A DNA stretch of 34,508 bases. Source: Bacteroidota bacterium. Lineage in GTDB: Bacteria; Bacteroidota; Ignavibacteria; Kryptoniales; JAKASW01. The stretch is from positions 1 to 34,508 of the forward strand of contig JAJZVO010000046.1 in assembly GCA_021845665.1 (NCBI GenBank), written 5' to 3'. Positions 23,628-31,944 of this stretch are shown piece after piece. The notes beneath the pieces are model-generated. The model was not told where the DNA came from. It saw nothing but the letters and a program-made list of their open reading frames with translations, and did no database searches. Positions within the stretch are counted from its first letter, which is position 1. Every line of letters starts with the position of its first letter. Position numbers and translations under genes: made by a program.

Positions 23628-24152
23628 CTACCACCCCATCCGCTTCCGCAGCGAAGTAATGTGTGCTACGTGGTGCCTGCCGTGCCAGGCATACATCTGC
23701 AGTGTCTCGTCGAGTCTCTGAACGCCACTTTCCGGATGACGGAATGTGCGCCTGAAATCTTCCGGCTTCATGCTCCTTAATAGAAAGACCCACCTGTGAT
23801 GGAGATTCTCGAAAAGTTTCAGAGAAATCTCCACGTCCGCAGATGTCGCATCGGGGAGATTGGCCCACCCAGCCTGGTTGTAAGGTTTGATTGTCGGTTC
23901 GTCTTCAGTTAGAGCCAGCCTGAAACGTACGTACGCGTTCATGTGGCTGTCGGGGAGATGATGAACCACCTGTCGTACCGTCCAACCGCCCGGACGATAC
24001 GGTGTGTCAAGCTGCGCCTTGGTCATTCCATGTACCGCTTCTCGAAGAGCCGCAGGTGCTGCTGTTATGTCGTTTATTAGTGCGATGCGCCTTCCCTCGG
24101 TCAATTCCGGTTCGGGGGTGAAGCGTCCTATAGGAAAACTCAAATCTTCCAT
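23628..24152 (-). CDS. DinB/YfiT-like putative metal-dependent thiol transferase
   Basis: A 174-residue four-helix-bundle protein of the DinB superfamily, YfiT/BstA branch. It starts LSFPIGRFTPEPELTEG and carries GGWTVRQVVHHLPDSHMN with His64/65 and AWHGRHHVAHITSLR with His157, His160, His161 and His164. The family's metal triad is one His from the first motif and two from the second, spaced by four residues. Relatives are bacillithiol S-transferases or uncharacterised hydrolases; whether this organism makes bacillithiol cannot be told here. The ATG at 24152 has AAGGTGA just upstream. It converges with the efflux operon, with only 23 bases between stops. Confidence 0.85.
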   Translation of the reverse strand: MEDLSFPIGRFTPEPELTEGRRIALINDITAAPAALREAVHGMTKAQLDTPYRPGGWTVRQVVHHLPDSHMNAYVRFRLALTEDEPTIKPYNQAGWANLPDATSADVEISLKLFENLHHRWVFLLRSMKPEDFRRTFRHPESGVQRLDETLQMYAWHGRHHVAHITSLRKRMGW

Positions 24153-24280
24153 CGGTCACCTTCTGTTTGCTTCTATTTAACATACCAACACAAGACATAA
24201 ATTCCCTATCGTGCCTCTATATGCAGGCTCGTGAAAAATCATTTGCTGAATCAGGCGAAGAACATAACTGCCGCAAACCA

Positions 24281-24313
24281 ACAAAAGAAAGGCACGCATT
24301 CGAAGAGCGTGCC
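24281..24313 (-). terminator. Intrinsic terminator
   Basis: On the minus strand GGCACGC (24307-24313) pairs with GCGTGCC (24291-24297) across a 9-base loop and is followed by TTTCTTTTG. It would end the transcript carrying the 25-residue microprotein gene at 24491-24568. The stem is symmetrical, so it may also act on the plus strand. Confidence 0.7.
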
Positions 24314-24490
24314 CTTCTGTCGTAGAGCCGCCAAGCTCCCCTGTAGCCCGGCATGCGGTCTTACCCCATCGAAACCAACCCGGCCTTGCGATCAGAATCG
24401 CTAATACCGGCGAGCGTTGGTCAACCCGTGCACCGACCATCAACTGTTCAAGTACCCTCTTTCAGATCGTATTTGTCTCCTGAGGAGCAG
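24314..24490 (-). other. GC-rich possibly structured RNA between microprotein and terminator
   Basis: About 177 bases lie between the microprotein stop and the terminator, much longer than a normal 3' UTR. The proximal part is ordinary. The distal part (24314-24385 on the minus strand) contains GGTTTCGATGGGG, GCCGGGCTACAGGGG, a GAGC-TTGGCG-GCTC hairpin and CTACGAC, all before the terminator. I could not match it to a riboswitch class I know. It could be a small RNA, a 3' UTR-derived RNA or an attenuator. Confidence 0.25.
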
Positions 24491-24568
24491 TCATCTCCAG
24501 ATACGGTAGGCTATCAGTGCCGCTCCGGCGAGCGTGCAAGCTGCGACAATCCAGACCTTCTTCTCCAT
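24491..24568 (-). CDS. 25-residue membrane microprotein
   Basis: ATG 24568 opens a 25-codon frame encoding MEKKVWIVAACTLAGAALIA then YRIWR and TGA at 24491. A consensus AGGAGG (24577-24582) lies exactly 8 bases upstream, one of the best ribosome-binding sites in the window. The peptide has a positive start, one transmembrane helix (about 5-21) and a positive end, like known single-pass bacterial microproteins. It lies between the DinB-like gene and the hybrid kinase, all on the minus strand, and is followed by a possible structured RNA and a strong terminator. The function is unknown. Confidence 0.55.
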   Translation of the reverse strand: MEKKVWIVAACTLAGAALIAYRIWR

Positions 24569-24765
24569 CGCCCTAACCTCCTTTTTGTTCGTTCCTACCG
24601 AATTAGTTTATCGACTCGCTGCAAACTTGCCGCTGAATTGCCAGCTGCAAGTTCCGATACAAAATTATGAAGTATGAACGGGCGATGGGTAACAAAATTG
24701 TATCATTTAATGCAACAAATGTTACATCGGAGGATTTATTGCCCGAATGCGGAATCTACCCGCCG

Positions 24766-26928
24766 TTAACCCTTCCTGTACTCGGACGGGGATTTGCCGT
24801 ATAATACCCTGAAACACTTTGCAAAATACGAAGGGTTGTCGAATCCGACCGAGTACGCGATCTCCGCTACGTTCCCGCCGCGCATTTTCAGCAGGTTTGC
24901 GGCTCTCTTAAGCCGCATCGTCTGTATAAACTCGTTCACAGTCTGATCCGTCAAAGCCCTTGTCTTCCTATACATTTGTATGCGGCTCATACCCATTTCA
25001 CTGCTCAGAATCTCGACCCCGAAGTTAATGTCCGCAATGTTCTCATCGACAAGACTCGCAAGCCTGTCAAGGAATTTCGCATCGACGGGGGTAACCGCAA
25101 GGTCCCGCGGCTCCAGCACCTCCTGCCTGCTGAACCGTTCCCTCAGCTTCTTCCGCTGTTCAATAAGATTGCCGATCCGGGCTACAAGCTCACGCGGATC
25201 AAATGGCTTGGCTAAATAGTCATCCGCTCCTGTCTCAAGCCCGGCTATCTTATCGCCGACAGATGCCCATGCGGTAAGAAGCACAACCGGTATGTGGCTC
25301 GTCCTCTCGTCGGACTTCAGTGTTCGGCACAGCTCGAATCCATCCATCCCAGGCATCATCACATCGCTCAATACGAGGTCCGGCACGTTCTCCAGTGCGT
25401 CCTGCAATCCGTCCTCTCCACTGTATGCCGAAAGCGTCCTGTAATGTTGCGAGATGCATTTCCTGATGTAACGCATCATGTCCTTGTTGTCCTCAATGAT
25501 TAGAACGGAAGGCTTATCTTTCCTTTCCCCATCATCAGAAAAAACTGAAGAATAGTTCTGTCCGCTTTCCTGAAATATTGATTCGACTGCAATTGAGCGC
25601 TGGTGCCAATGCGCGAATACCCATTCGGCAAGCTCATCCTTTTCATACGCTTCCTGTTCTGCGGGGAACCGCACTTTGAATGATGTTCTATTTCCCGGCA
25701 TGCTTGTGACTTGTACTTCTCCATGATGAAGTTCAACCAACTCCTTCACAAGCGATAGCCCGATCCCGCAACCATCGCTCGACCTCAAAACATTGTCTGC
25801 CCGATAGAACCTGTCAAAGATCTTATCGATTTGATTTTGAGGTATTCCGATGCCGTTGTCCGAGACAACTATTTCAATGAAATTGAAAGGAGCCGGTGGA
25901 GATGTCCCGTCGAGGGCAGGACGCTTCCTCGAATCCGCGACTGACGAAAGCGAAACGGAGACTTCTCCTCCTGACGGCGTGAATTTGAACGCATTCGAAA
26001 GAAGATTATTCAGGACCTTCTCCACTTTTTCAGGATCGAAATAAACGTTCGGCTCCGTCAAGGATTCAATTAAATGAAGCGATAAACTCATCTGCTCCGC
26101 CATCGGTCGAAAGCTATCCATAATGTTTGATACAAACTTTGTAATGTCGCCTCGGGTTACCGAAAGACTCACTTTGCCTTCGTCGAGCCTGGATAGATCG
26201 AGGAGCTCATCTATCAGTCTCATCAGCCGTTCGGCATTCCTGCAAATGAGCCCAAGCTCTTCTCTCCCCTCGCCCGAAGAACGAGCCAGCATTTCCCTTA
26301 GCGGCCCAATCATGAGTGTGAGCGGCGTTCGAAGGTCGTGTGATATATTTGCAATGAACCTTGACTTCTGCTCGTTAAGCTCGTGCAGCTTTTCCGATTC
26401 CGCTCTCGCCCTCTCGGCTTCCAATCTTTTTGCAGAAGATTCCTGCTGAAGTTGTTTGATCCTAATCAGCTGGCCGGACTGCGACGCGACGATATTCAGA
26501 AATCCAAAGTCTTCGTCGGTAAAGATGCCACCTCCCGCTTTGTTTATCACCTGTAGCACGCCGATCAGCTCACCCTTTATGACGACGGGTATGCACAGCA
26601 AGGACCTGATAAGCTCCTCCTCTTCCTTCGAGGCATGGAACCTTTTGTCTCTCGAGAGATCCTCTATTCTGACGGACTCACGGTTCAGGAGCACCCACCC
26701 CGTCACATAGTCCCCGATCCTGCATCTTCTCCTCAGCTTACTGTTCTCGTCCTGCCTCACGAGAGTCTTAAGAGGTAGCGACGGGTCGTCCGTTATCAGG
26801 GAAACGGTCCCTTGTTCTGCCTTGACGGCTCTGGTCGCACCACGAACGACGGCATCCAACGCCTCATCCAGGTCCTCTTCAATCGCAACAGAGACCGCCA
26901 GGTCGTTGAGAAGCGCCAGCTCGCGCAC
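24766..26928 (-). CDS. Hybrid GAF-histidine kinase-receiver-AraC regulator
   Basis: A 720-residue one-protein two-component system without membrane helices. Domains: GAF sensor (about 5-155), HisKA with phospho-acceptor His197 in FIANISHDLRTPLT, HATPase with N-box LLSNAFKF (Asn312), DNGIGIP (357-363) and GCGIGLSLVKEL, receiver (about 474-590) with Asp480, phospho-Asp522 in LVLSDVMMPGMDG and Lys574, then an AraC helix-turn-helix pair (about 625-720) ending YFAKCFRVLYGKSPSEYRKG. The output is DNA binding, as in HTCS regulators, but the sensor is a cytosolic GAF. GTG 26928 is the only standard start. However, the frame stays open and coding-like upstream (AEDEAERLRSAV), matching the N-terminal linker of the GAF-SpoIIE gene next door, and AAAGGAG lies near 27041 without an ATG. 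The real start may be further upstream. Confidence 0.9.
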   Translation of the reverse strand: MRELALLNDLAVSVAIEEDLDEALDAVVRGATRAVKAEQGTVSLITDDPSLPLKTLVRQDENSKLRRRCRIGDYVTGWVLLNRESVRIEDLSRDKRFHASKEEEELIRSLLCIPVVIKGELIGVLQVINKAGGGIFTDEDFGFLNIVASQSGQLIRIKQLQQESSAKRLEAERARAESEKLHELNEQKSRFIANISHDLRTPLTLMIGPLREMLARSSGEGREELGLICRNAERLMRLIDELLDLSRLDEGKVSLSVTRGDITKFVSNIMDSFRPMAEQMSLSLHLIESLTEPNVYFDPEKVEKVLNNLLSNAFKFTPSGGEVSVSLSSVADSRKRPALDGTSPPAPFNFIEIVVSDNGIGIPQNQIDKIFDRFYRADNVLRSSDGCGIGLSLVKELVELHHGEVQVTSMPGNRTSFKVRFPAEQEAYEKDELAEWVFAHWHQRSIAVESIFQESGQNYSSVFSDDGERKDKPSVLIIEDNKDMMRYIRKCISQHYRTLSAYSGEDGLQDALENVPDLVLSDVMMPGMDGFELCRTLKSDERTSHIPVVLLTAWASVGDKIAGLETGADDYLAKPFDPRELVARIGNLIEQRKKLRERFSRQEVLEPRDLAVTPVDAKFLDRLASLVDENIADINFGVEILSSEMGMSRIQMYRKTRALTDQTVNEFIQTMRLKRAANLLKMRGGNVAEIAYSVGFDNPSYFAKCFRVLYGKSPSEYRKG

Positions 26929-27156
26929 AGCAGACCTGAGTCGCTCCGCTTCATCCTCCGCATGCCCGGCGTGGTCAGTCGACCCCGGCTTGTTTTCAGT
27001 CCCCCGGTTCTTTCCTAGGATATGTGAAATGCTCCTTTCACAACGCCCAGGATAGCTCCTGAGATTCTCCTTTCTCCTGAAGAAAATATGGCTTTGCCGC
27101 GTTCATTGAAGCCGGCATGGCCGCGATGCGCAGCGTCCGGTTTGCTCATCGAGACT

Positions 27157-27777
27157 TCAACGACGATTCCGCCCTCCCCTCTTTTTCAATCTCTTTCTGT
27201 ACAAGGGGTCACTCCGAAGTCCTTTCATTTCGGGTGAGTTTTCTATCTCCGTCGGTGAATAGCCGTTCCTGAACGCTCTGGCAAGAAGCATAAGCGCCTC
27301 ATGACGATCCGCTGCCTGCTCGTAGACCATCGCGGCCATCCCCATGAGGACGACATTGTCCGGCGAAACAGACACCGCTCTTTCGATCATTGGCTTTACT
27401 TTGTCCTTGTTCCCCCGCCCGGCATACATGCTTGCCAGTGAAACAAGTAATGTCGGATCGTTCGGGTCAAGTCTCAGGTTATCCTCGGCCCGTTTCAAAG
27501 CCAAATCGGATACTTGCCTTGACCGCAGAGTGTCTCCGGCTTGCCGGTATGCTTCGGCCAAATTAGACCACACCTGCTGATTGTGATCGTCGATCCTCAA
27601 TGCGCTTTCGTATGCCCGGGCGGCCTCCTCGTAATGTCCCTGGTAATAAAGAAGCGTACCCAAATTGGAATACGCCGGATAGTTGGGTTGTATCTCCAAC
27701 GATCTGTCGAACTCTTTTCGGGCGTCCGCCCAGCGATTCATGTAGAAGTACATCGCACCGATTTCTGAAGGAATCAC
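27157..27777 (-). pseudogene. TPR C-terminal part of a Ser/Thr kinase, out of frame
   Basis: About 206 residues of tetratricopeptide repeats: IGAMYFYMNRWADARKEFDR, NYPAYSNLGTLLYYQGHYEE, VWSNLAEAYRQAGD, and a C-terminal GYSPTEIENSPEMKGLRSDP. This is the usual periplasmic or cytoplasmic tail of large bacterial kinase-TPR proteins. It overlaps the end of the kinase frame in another reading frame, with TGA just upstream of the only possible start (GTG 27777) and no ribosome-binding site. The natural protein would have several hundred residues between the kinase transmembrane helix and this tail, so an internal deletion with frame loss is the best reading. Confidence 0.65.
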
Positions 27778-28747
27778 CGCCCGGGCTAATCAGGCCGACC
27801 ATCAAATCGCTGCCGGAGAGCAGAGCCAGAAGCACTATGGCAGCGAGCGAAGTTCCGAGAACAGCGGCAAGCCTGTGCCGACGGACCGGGCGAGTCATCC
27901 GCCTCGCAAGAAGTCGTGGCCTCCACATCCGTGTTCCCGTTCCTAAGGATTCGAGCGCACCGATTAGTTCGCCGCATGATTGAAATCTTTTCTCCGGATC
28001 CTTCTCGAGAAGCGTCGTTACGATCCGGCAGATTCCATCGTTTATTTCAGGACGGAGGTTTGTCGGAGGATCGGGCTCGTTGTTAACAATGGAATAGAAA
28101 AGCGAGGCTTCATGTTCACCCGCGAAAGGTCTCACACCCGTCAGCATTTCATACATTACCACCCCGACTGAAAAGAGGTCGCTGCGTGCGTCAGTGATTC
28201 CATTCTGTATCTGTTCCGGCGCCATGTAAGCGGCCGTGCCTGCGCATGAGGCTTTCGTCGCACCTCGCGTTTCCGCGCCCGGCTTCGCAAGCCCGAAGTC
28301 GACTATCTTGACGAGGCCGTCTGCCGTTACTATTATGTTGGCTGGTTTTCTGTCACGGTGGATTATCCCGCAGTCGTGCGCTTTCCGTAATCCAGTTGCG
28401 ACTTGCTTAATAATCCCCAGTGCTTCCCCGATATCGAGTGGGCCACATGCGATCTTCTGCTTTAGAGTCTCCCCATCGTATAGTGCCATGGAGATGAACG
28501 ACCGCCCGTCCTCGCTTTCATCCACTTCGTGTACGGCCCCTATGTTAGGATGATCCAGCGCGGATGCCGCCCGTGCCTCGTGCACAAAGCTCGCCTTCGC
28601 TGCCGCGTCCGAAGTCAAATCTGCAGGCGGAAATTTCAAAGCCACAGCACGCTTGAGTACCGTATCCTCCGCTTTGTATACCTCACCCATTTCCCCCTCG
28701 CCCAGCTTGCTGAGAATCCTATGGTGAGATACCGTTTCACCTACCAT
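27563..28747 (-). CDS. PknB-type Ser/Thr protein kinase, C-terminally frameshifted
   Basis: The kinase domain (about 9-270) appears complete. It has the glycine loop GEGEMGEVYKA, Lys38 in AVALKFPP, HEARAASALDHPNI, the catalytic loop HRDRKPANII (Asp, Lys and Asn all kept, but Arg replaces the usual Leu after HRD), DFGLAKP and GTAAYMAPEQ. A juxtamembrane region rich in Arg leads to one transmembrane helix (about 294-311, LAAVLGTSLAAIVLLALL). After SPGGD at about residue 327 the frame runs into sequence belonging to the TPR part in another frame, so the last ~68 residues are nonsense. GGAGGG sits 7 bases before the ATG, and the ATG overlaps the stop of the GAF-SpoIIE remnant. It may still yield a membrane kinase without its sensor/partner domain. 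Confidence 0.7.
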   Translation of the reverse strand: MVGETVSHHRILSKLGEGEMGEVYKAEDTVLKRAVALKFPPADLTSDAAAKASFVHEARAASALDHPNIGAVHEVDESEDGRSFISMALYDGETLKQKIACGPLDIGEALGIIKQVATGLRKAHDCGIIHRDRKPANIIVTADGLVKIVDFGLAKPGAETRGATKASCAGTAAYMAPEQIQNGITDARSDLFSVGVVMYEMLTGVRPFAGEHEASLFYSIVNNEPDPPTNLRPEINDGICRIVTTLLEKDPEKRFQSCGELIGALESLGTGTRMWRPRLLARRMTRPVRRHRLAAVLGTSLAAIVLLALLSGSDLMVGLISPGGDSFRNRCDVLLHESLGGRPKRVRQIVGDTTQLSGVFQFGYASLLPGTLRGGRPGIRKRIEDRRSQSAGVV

Positions 28748-29348
28748 TCCGATTCCCTCCGGAAAATCGACCCGCTATGCGGCCGAAGATATTCAGCAAA
28801 GATCATAACCATAATAAATAACGGAGGTCCCTTTCCGGAGACGTCACCGACGCAAAGTGCGAGCTTTCTCTCCTCAATCGCGATAAGATCGAAAAAATCT
28901 CCGCCCACGGATCTTGCCGGAAATGTCGCACCGGCTATGTCGTACCCCGGCATTTCAGGTTCCCCTCTCGGCAGAAGATCACTCTGTATCAGAGATACAA
29001 ATTCGAGTTCTCGCTGAATCTTCATCAGCGCACCTCCCTCCTCATAATACCTGGCGCTTTCAATCATTTGCGCCGATTGCGCTCCTATTATGGACAGAAG
29101 CCGTTGGTCGTCCCCCGTAAATTTCTCACGGTTCCTTTTGTCGTAAACCATGAAAATTCCTTAAGGAGAGTAACGACACCTTGCTCCGCATTCAAAGCAC
29201 CGAGAGCACGGCTCAGTATCTTTCTAACCACTTCCTCTGAATTGTTCAGTAGTCCGATCGCGGCTGCGACCTCGTTCAGGATCGAAAGCTCCTCGACCGC
29301 CCCTTTCAGGCAGCGGTTCTCTTCACGCAGTTGACCGTCTTCTTCCAT
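28741..29348 (-). pseudogene. GAF-SpoIIE (PP2C) phosphatase gene, split and truncated
   Basis: Two pieces of one regulator. From 29348 an 86-residue frame gives the start of a GAF domain (EELSILNEVAAAIGLL, ILSRALGALNAEQGVVTLL) and then loses frame. From 29151, in another frame, come the GAF end (FTGDDQRLLSIIGAQSAQMI), the linker ELEFVSLIQSDLLPRGEPEM and the start of a SpoIIE/PP2C phosphatase (GGDFFDLIAIEERKLALCVG, DVSGKG). It ends abruptly at 28741, lacking the rest of the phosphatase. The middle ~80 residues of GAF and the phosphatase C-terminus are gone. Intact relatives dephosphorylate anti-sigma antagonists or similar targets. The remaining GAF start resembles that of the hybrid kinase at 24766-26928, so the two once had related sensors. 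Confidence 0.7.
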
Positions 29349-29592
29349 TCAGAATCCATTTCGACCTGGCCGGGCAACACGCCCTCGTTCGAGACGAAGA
29401 TCAGCCTGAAGGAATCGACGCCCGGTCCTTAACCGATCTATTTGCGTCGATCAATTATCTAATGGTCCAATAGCCGCGTGAAATGCAAAAACAGGAAGGT
29501 TCTTACGTACCTCTTCGGGAACACCAGCTCCCGCCAGATGGTAGTTCATCGCATGCAATTCTTGGCTCGCGATGAACGTATGTGAGTACCGA

Positions 29593-29621
29593 AATCTAAA
29601 GTGGAACACAGGAAAAGTCAA
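29593..29621 (-). promoter_or_regulatory. Sigma-70-like promoter candidate
   Basis: On the minus strand TTGACT (29616-29621) and TAGATT (29593-29598) are separated by exactly 17 bases. It would drive the degraded GAF-SpoIIE/kinase locus about 245 bases downstream. The spacing and -35 box are good, but many Bacteroidota use a different consensus, so this is only a candidate. Confidence 0.35.
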
Positions 29622-29756
29622 GCTCATTAGCGCATAGGCGTACGATCGGCGGAAACTTACGTGACCCCGCTTCGGCGAACTCCATTATCGAGATATTGTC
29701 GATTACCCCCGGATCGCCGGGCATTCTGCCAGCGAGTCAGATCGGATGGCTCAGTA

Positions 29757-29786
29757 CAAGAAAGCCGCCTCAGCTTTGAGGCGGCT
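29757..29786 (-). terminator. Intrinsic terminator of the rpmH-rnpA-yidD-yidC operon
   Basis: A perfect 10-bp stem, AGCCGCCTCA (29763-29772) with TGAGGCGGCT (29777-29786) and a 4-base loop, followed on the minus strand by TTTCTTG. It lies 74 bases beyond the yidC stop. Confidence 0.8.
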
Positions 29787-29859
29787 GCATTGGTATTCTT
29801 GAGTCCGGATTCTCAAACTCGACCGAACCCGTGCCCCGCAACAGAATGCGGAAATAGCA

Positions 29860-31698
29860 TCAGGAGCTTCTTCTCATCGCCCTGTTACCCATAGGCGGCC
29901 TCGTGGGGCGAGTAGGCTTATTCTTCTTCTGTTTTGGAGTGGCCTTTACGAGCATCTCTTCCATAGGCTTTCGGTTCAGCATGTATTGCTGCCCGATCGC
30001 CAGGAGGTTATAGACGAAATAGTAAAGGTTCAGACCTGCCGGGAAATTATTGAAGATCAGCCACATCATTATCGGCATGAAGTAGACAATGAACTTCTGC
30101 CTCGGATCAGTCGTCGTCATCTTAGTCTGGATGAACTGCGTGACCGCCATCAATGTGGCGAGGCCGCTGATCTGGTTCATTCCAAAAAACGGCAGCGTGA
30201 ATGGAAGTCTGAGAATGGTGTCCGGAATAGAAAGGTCTTTGATCCACCAGATGAAGTTCGATTGGCGAAGGACGATGTCGCTCCGGAAGATGGCCCATAG
30301 CGAGTAAAGGATCGGGAGCTGGAGGAACATCGGAAGACATCCGCCAAGCGGGTTGATCTTGTACTCCTTATACAAGTTCATGATCGCCTGGTTCATCTTC
30401 TGCTGGTCTTCCTTGTACTTTTCCTTGATCTCTTCCATCATCGGCTGAAGCGCCTGCATCTTCCTCATCGACTTCATACTGGATATAGTCAACGGGTTCA
30501 GGAGAAGCTTAAGGAGAATAGCGAAGATGATGATGACAAGGCCGTAGTTCGGGACATACCTGTGAATGAACTGGAAGGCGGGGAGCATGACGTACTCCGC
30601 AATCGGACGGATGACCCACTTCCATCCGAGGCCGACTATCTGCTCGAGCCCTATGTGGTAAGATTTCAGAAGGTTATACTCGAGCGGCCCAATGTAAACC
30701 ATGAACGAATCGGACTGAACAGGCCTCCCTTCGAACCTCATCTCAAGCGCCGTATAATACTTCCTGTAAAGACCGTTGTTGGGAAGGTGAAGTTCGGTTC
30801 CTCGGAGATACGCACCGTCGGCTGGCCGCGTTTCCGGAACGATCGCTGCCGTAAAATACTTGGTCGTCTGGGCTACCCACTTCGTGTTACCGCTCACCTG
30901 CTGCTTCACCTGCTCGCCCGGCTTGGTAGCATCCAGCGTCACAGCCTCGCCTCCGCTGTATGCATATGCCGTCGAGAAGCTCGATTCGTCTACGCTGTTT
31001 TCTTCGGTATAGTTCAGTCCGTGCTCCCACGTCACCTGGTACTGGTAGTTGGCGATGTACCTCGACATGTGGTCGAAAAGAACGATCGACCCGAAATTAT
31101 AGACGCCTCCCCTGAAAGTATACTCGCGTACTATCTTCGACGAATCGTTAACGTTCAGCGTAAATGCCAGGTTGAATGTCTGCCCATTCTTCAACTTCAC
31201 AATTTCCCCGTTTGTGAACGGAGATGTGAAAAACAGATCTTTTGTGTCGACGAGCTTCCCGCTCATCGACTGGAAGAGCAAGCTGTAGTCACCGGCGTGC
31301 TTGTAGTTGATCAGCTCAAGTGGACCGCCGTTCCATGTCTTATACTTTGTCAGCGTCCAGTCCTTGATCATCCCACCTTGCGTGGTGAGGACGGCAGTAT
31401 AAAGACTCGTCTCGACCGTAATAGTCTTCTCTGTCCCTGAAGCGAGACGTGCGAATGCCGTTCCGTACCGATTAATGGCGGCTGTGTCTGCCGTTCCGCC
31501 AGCAGTCTCTTCATTCGAAGTCTGTGCCATCGTTTGCCGGGATACTGGCTCGCTGGCGGTTGTGTTCGTATCCACAGACTGCTCGCTCGTCGCCTTCGAC
31601 TGCGGTGTCTGCACGGGAGCCTTCGGCGTGTTGAAGTACATCCACACGAACAGCACCAGCGTTATGAGCACAATTCCTATTGTTTCTTTCTTCCCCAT
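29860..31698 (-). CDS. yidC: YidC membrane protein insertase
   Basis: A 612-residue Gram-negative YidC. The first helix is about 6-22 (GIVLITLVLFVWMYF). A large periplasmic beta domain follows to about 370. The conserved insertase core then has IIIFAILLKLLLNPLTISSM, the cytoplasmic coiled-coil hairpin (MQALQPMMEEIKEKYKEDQQ), NPLGGCLPMFLQLPILYSLW, and the last helices ending LNLYYFVYNLLAIGQQYML. The groove residue that is Arg in E. coli is Lys here (LLKLLLNPL), as in Bacteroidota. The C-terminal tail is short and basic, suited to ribosome contact. It inserts membrane proteins with or without SecYEG. The ATG follows directly on the yidD TAG. Last gene of the rpmH-rnpA-yidD-yidC operon. Confidence 0.96.
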   Translation of the reverse strand: MGKKETIGIVLITLVLFVWMYFNTPKAPVQTPQSKATSEQSVDTNTTASEPVSRQTMAQTSNEETAGGTADTAAINRYGTAFARLASGTEKTITVETSLYTAVLTTQGGMIKDWTLTKYKTWNGGPLELINYKHAGDYSLLFQSMSGKLVDTKDLFFTSPFTNGEIVKLKNGQTFNLAFTLNVNDSSKIVREYTFRGGVYNFGSIVLFDHMSRYIANYQYQVTWEHGLNYTEENSVDESSFSTAYAYSGGEAVTLDATKPGEQVKQQVSGNTKWVAQTTKYFTAAIVPETRPADGAYLRGTELHLPNNGLYRKYYTALEMRFEGRPVQSDSFMVYIGPLEYNLLKSYHIGLEQIVGLGWKWVIRPIAEYVMLPAFQFIHRYVPNYGLVIIIFAILLKLLLNPLTISSMKSMRKMQALQPMMEEIKEKYKEDQQKMNQAIMNLYKEYKINPLGGCLPMFLQLPILYSLWAIFRSDIVLRQSNFIWWIKDLSIPDTILRLPFTLPFFGMNQISGLATLMAVTQFIQTKMTTTDPRQKFIVYFMPIMMWLIFNNFPAGLNLYYFVYNLLAIGQQYMLNRKPMEEMLVKATPKQKKNKPTRPTRPPMGNRAMRRSS

Positions 31699-31944
31699 CT
31701 ATATTCCTCTGCTTCTCCGGAAGGGATGCGTTTCCTGAACAGGGTCATATCCGCCCGCGTTGAACGGGTTACAGCGAAGAACTCTCCAGATGCTCAGAAG
31801 CACCCCTTTGAAGAATCCATGCATGCGAAAGGCATCTATCGAATACGACGAACAACTCGGATAGAACCTGCATGACGGCGGAAAAAGTGGCGAGATGAAT
31901 TTCTTGTAGAGTCTTACAATCGCGATGGCCGCATCAGCCGGCAA
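31699..31944 (-). CDS. yidD: YidD membrane insertion efficiency factor
   Basis: A small protein of the YidD (DUF37) family with the hallmark [20 protein letters not shown] and three conserved cysteines, then [32 protein letters not shown]. It has an N-terminal amphipathic helix and is thought to help YidC-dependent insertion. No ATG is available. TTG 31944 overlaps the rnpA stop region and gives 81 residues, the usual length; TTG 31989 would give 96 residues and overlap rnpA by 56 bases. I favour 31944, but the start is uncertain. The stop abuts the yidC ATG. Confidence 0.85.
   Translation of the reverse strand: MPADAAIAIVRLYKKFISPLFPPSCRFYPSCSSYSIDAFRMHGFFKGVLLSIWRVLRCNPFNAGGYDPVQETHPFRRSRGI

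Larger units (their letters stand above)
29349..29859. other. Intergenic region between signalling locus and yidC, no supported gene
   Basis: This 511-base stretch holds a minus-strand promoter candidate (29593-29621) and the yidC terminator (29757-29786). No open frame of note and no recognised remnant was found. Codon-like texture is absent. Confidence 0.4.

Noticed and set aside
24314-24440. A cyclic-di-GMP or other named riboswitch
   Set aside because: The conserved core sequences of the classes I know (for example GEMM-I, TPP, SAM, fluoride) are not present on either strand.
30562-31440. 292-codon plus-strand frame opposite yidC
   Set aside because: yidC is unmistakable on the other strand and this product has no recognisable domain.
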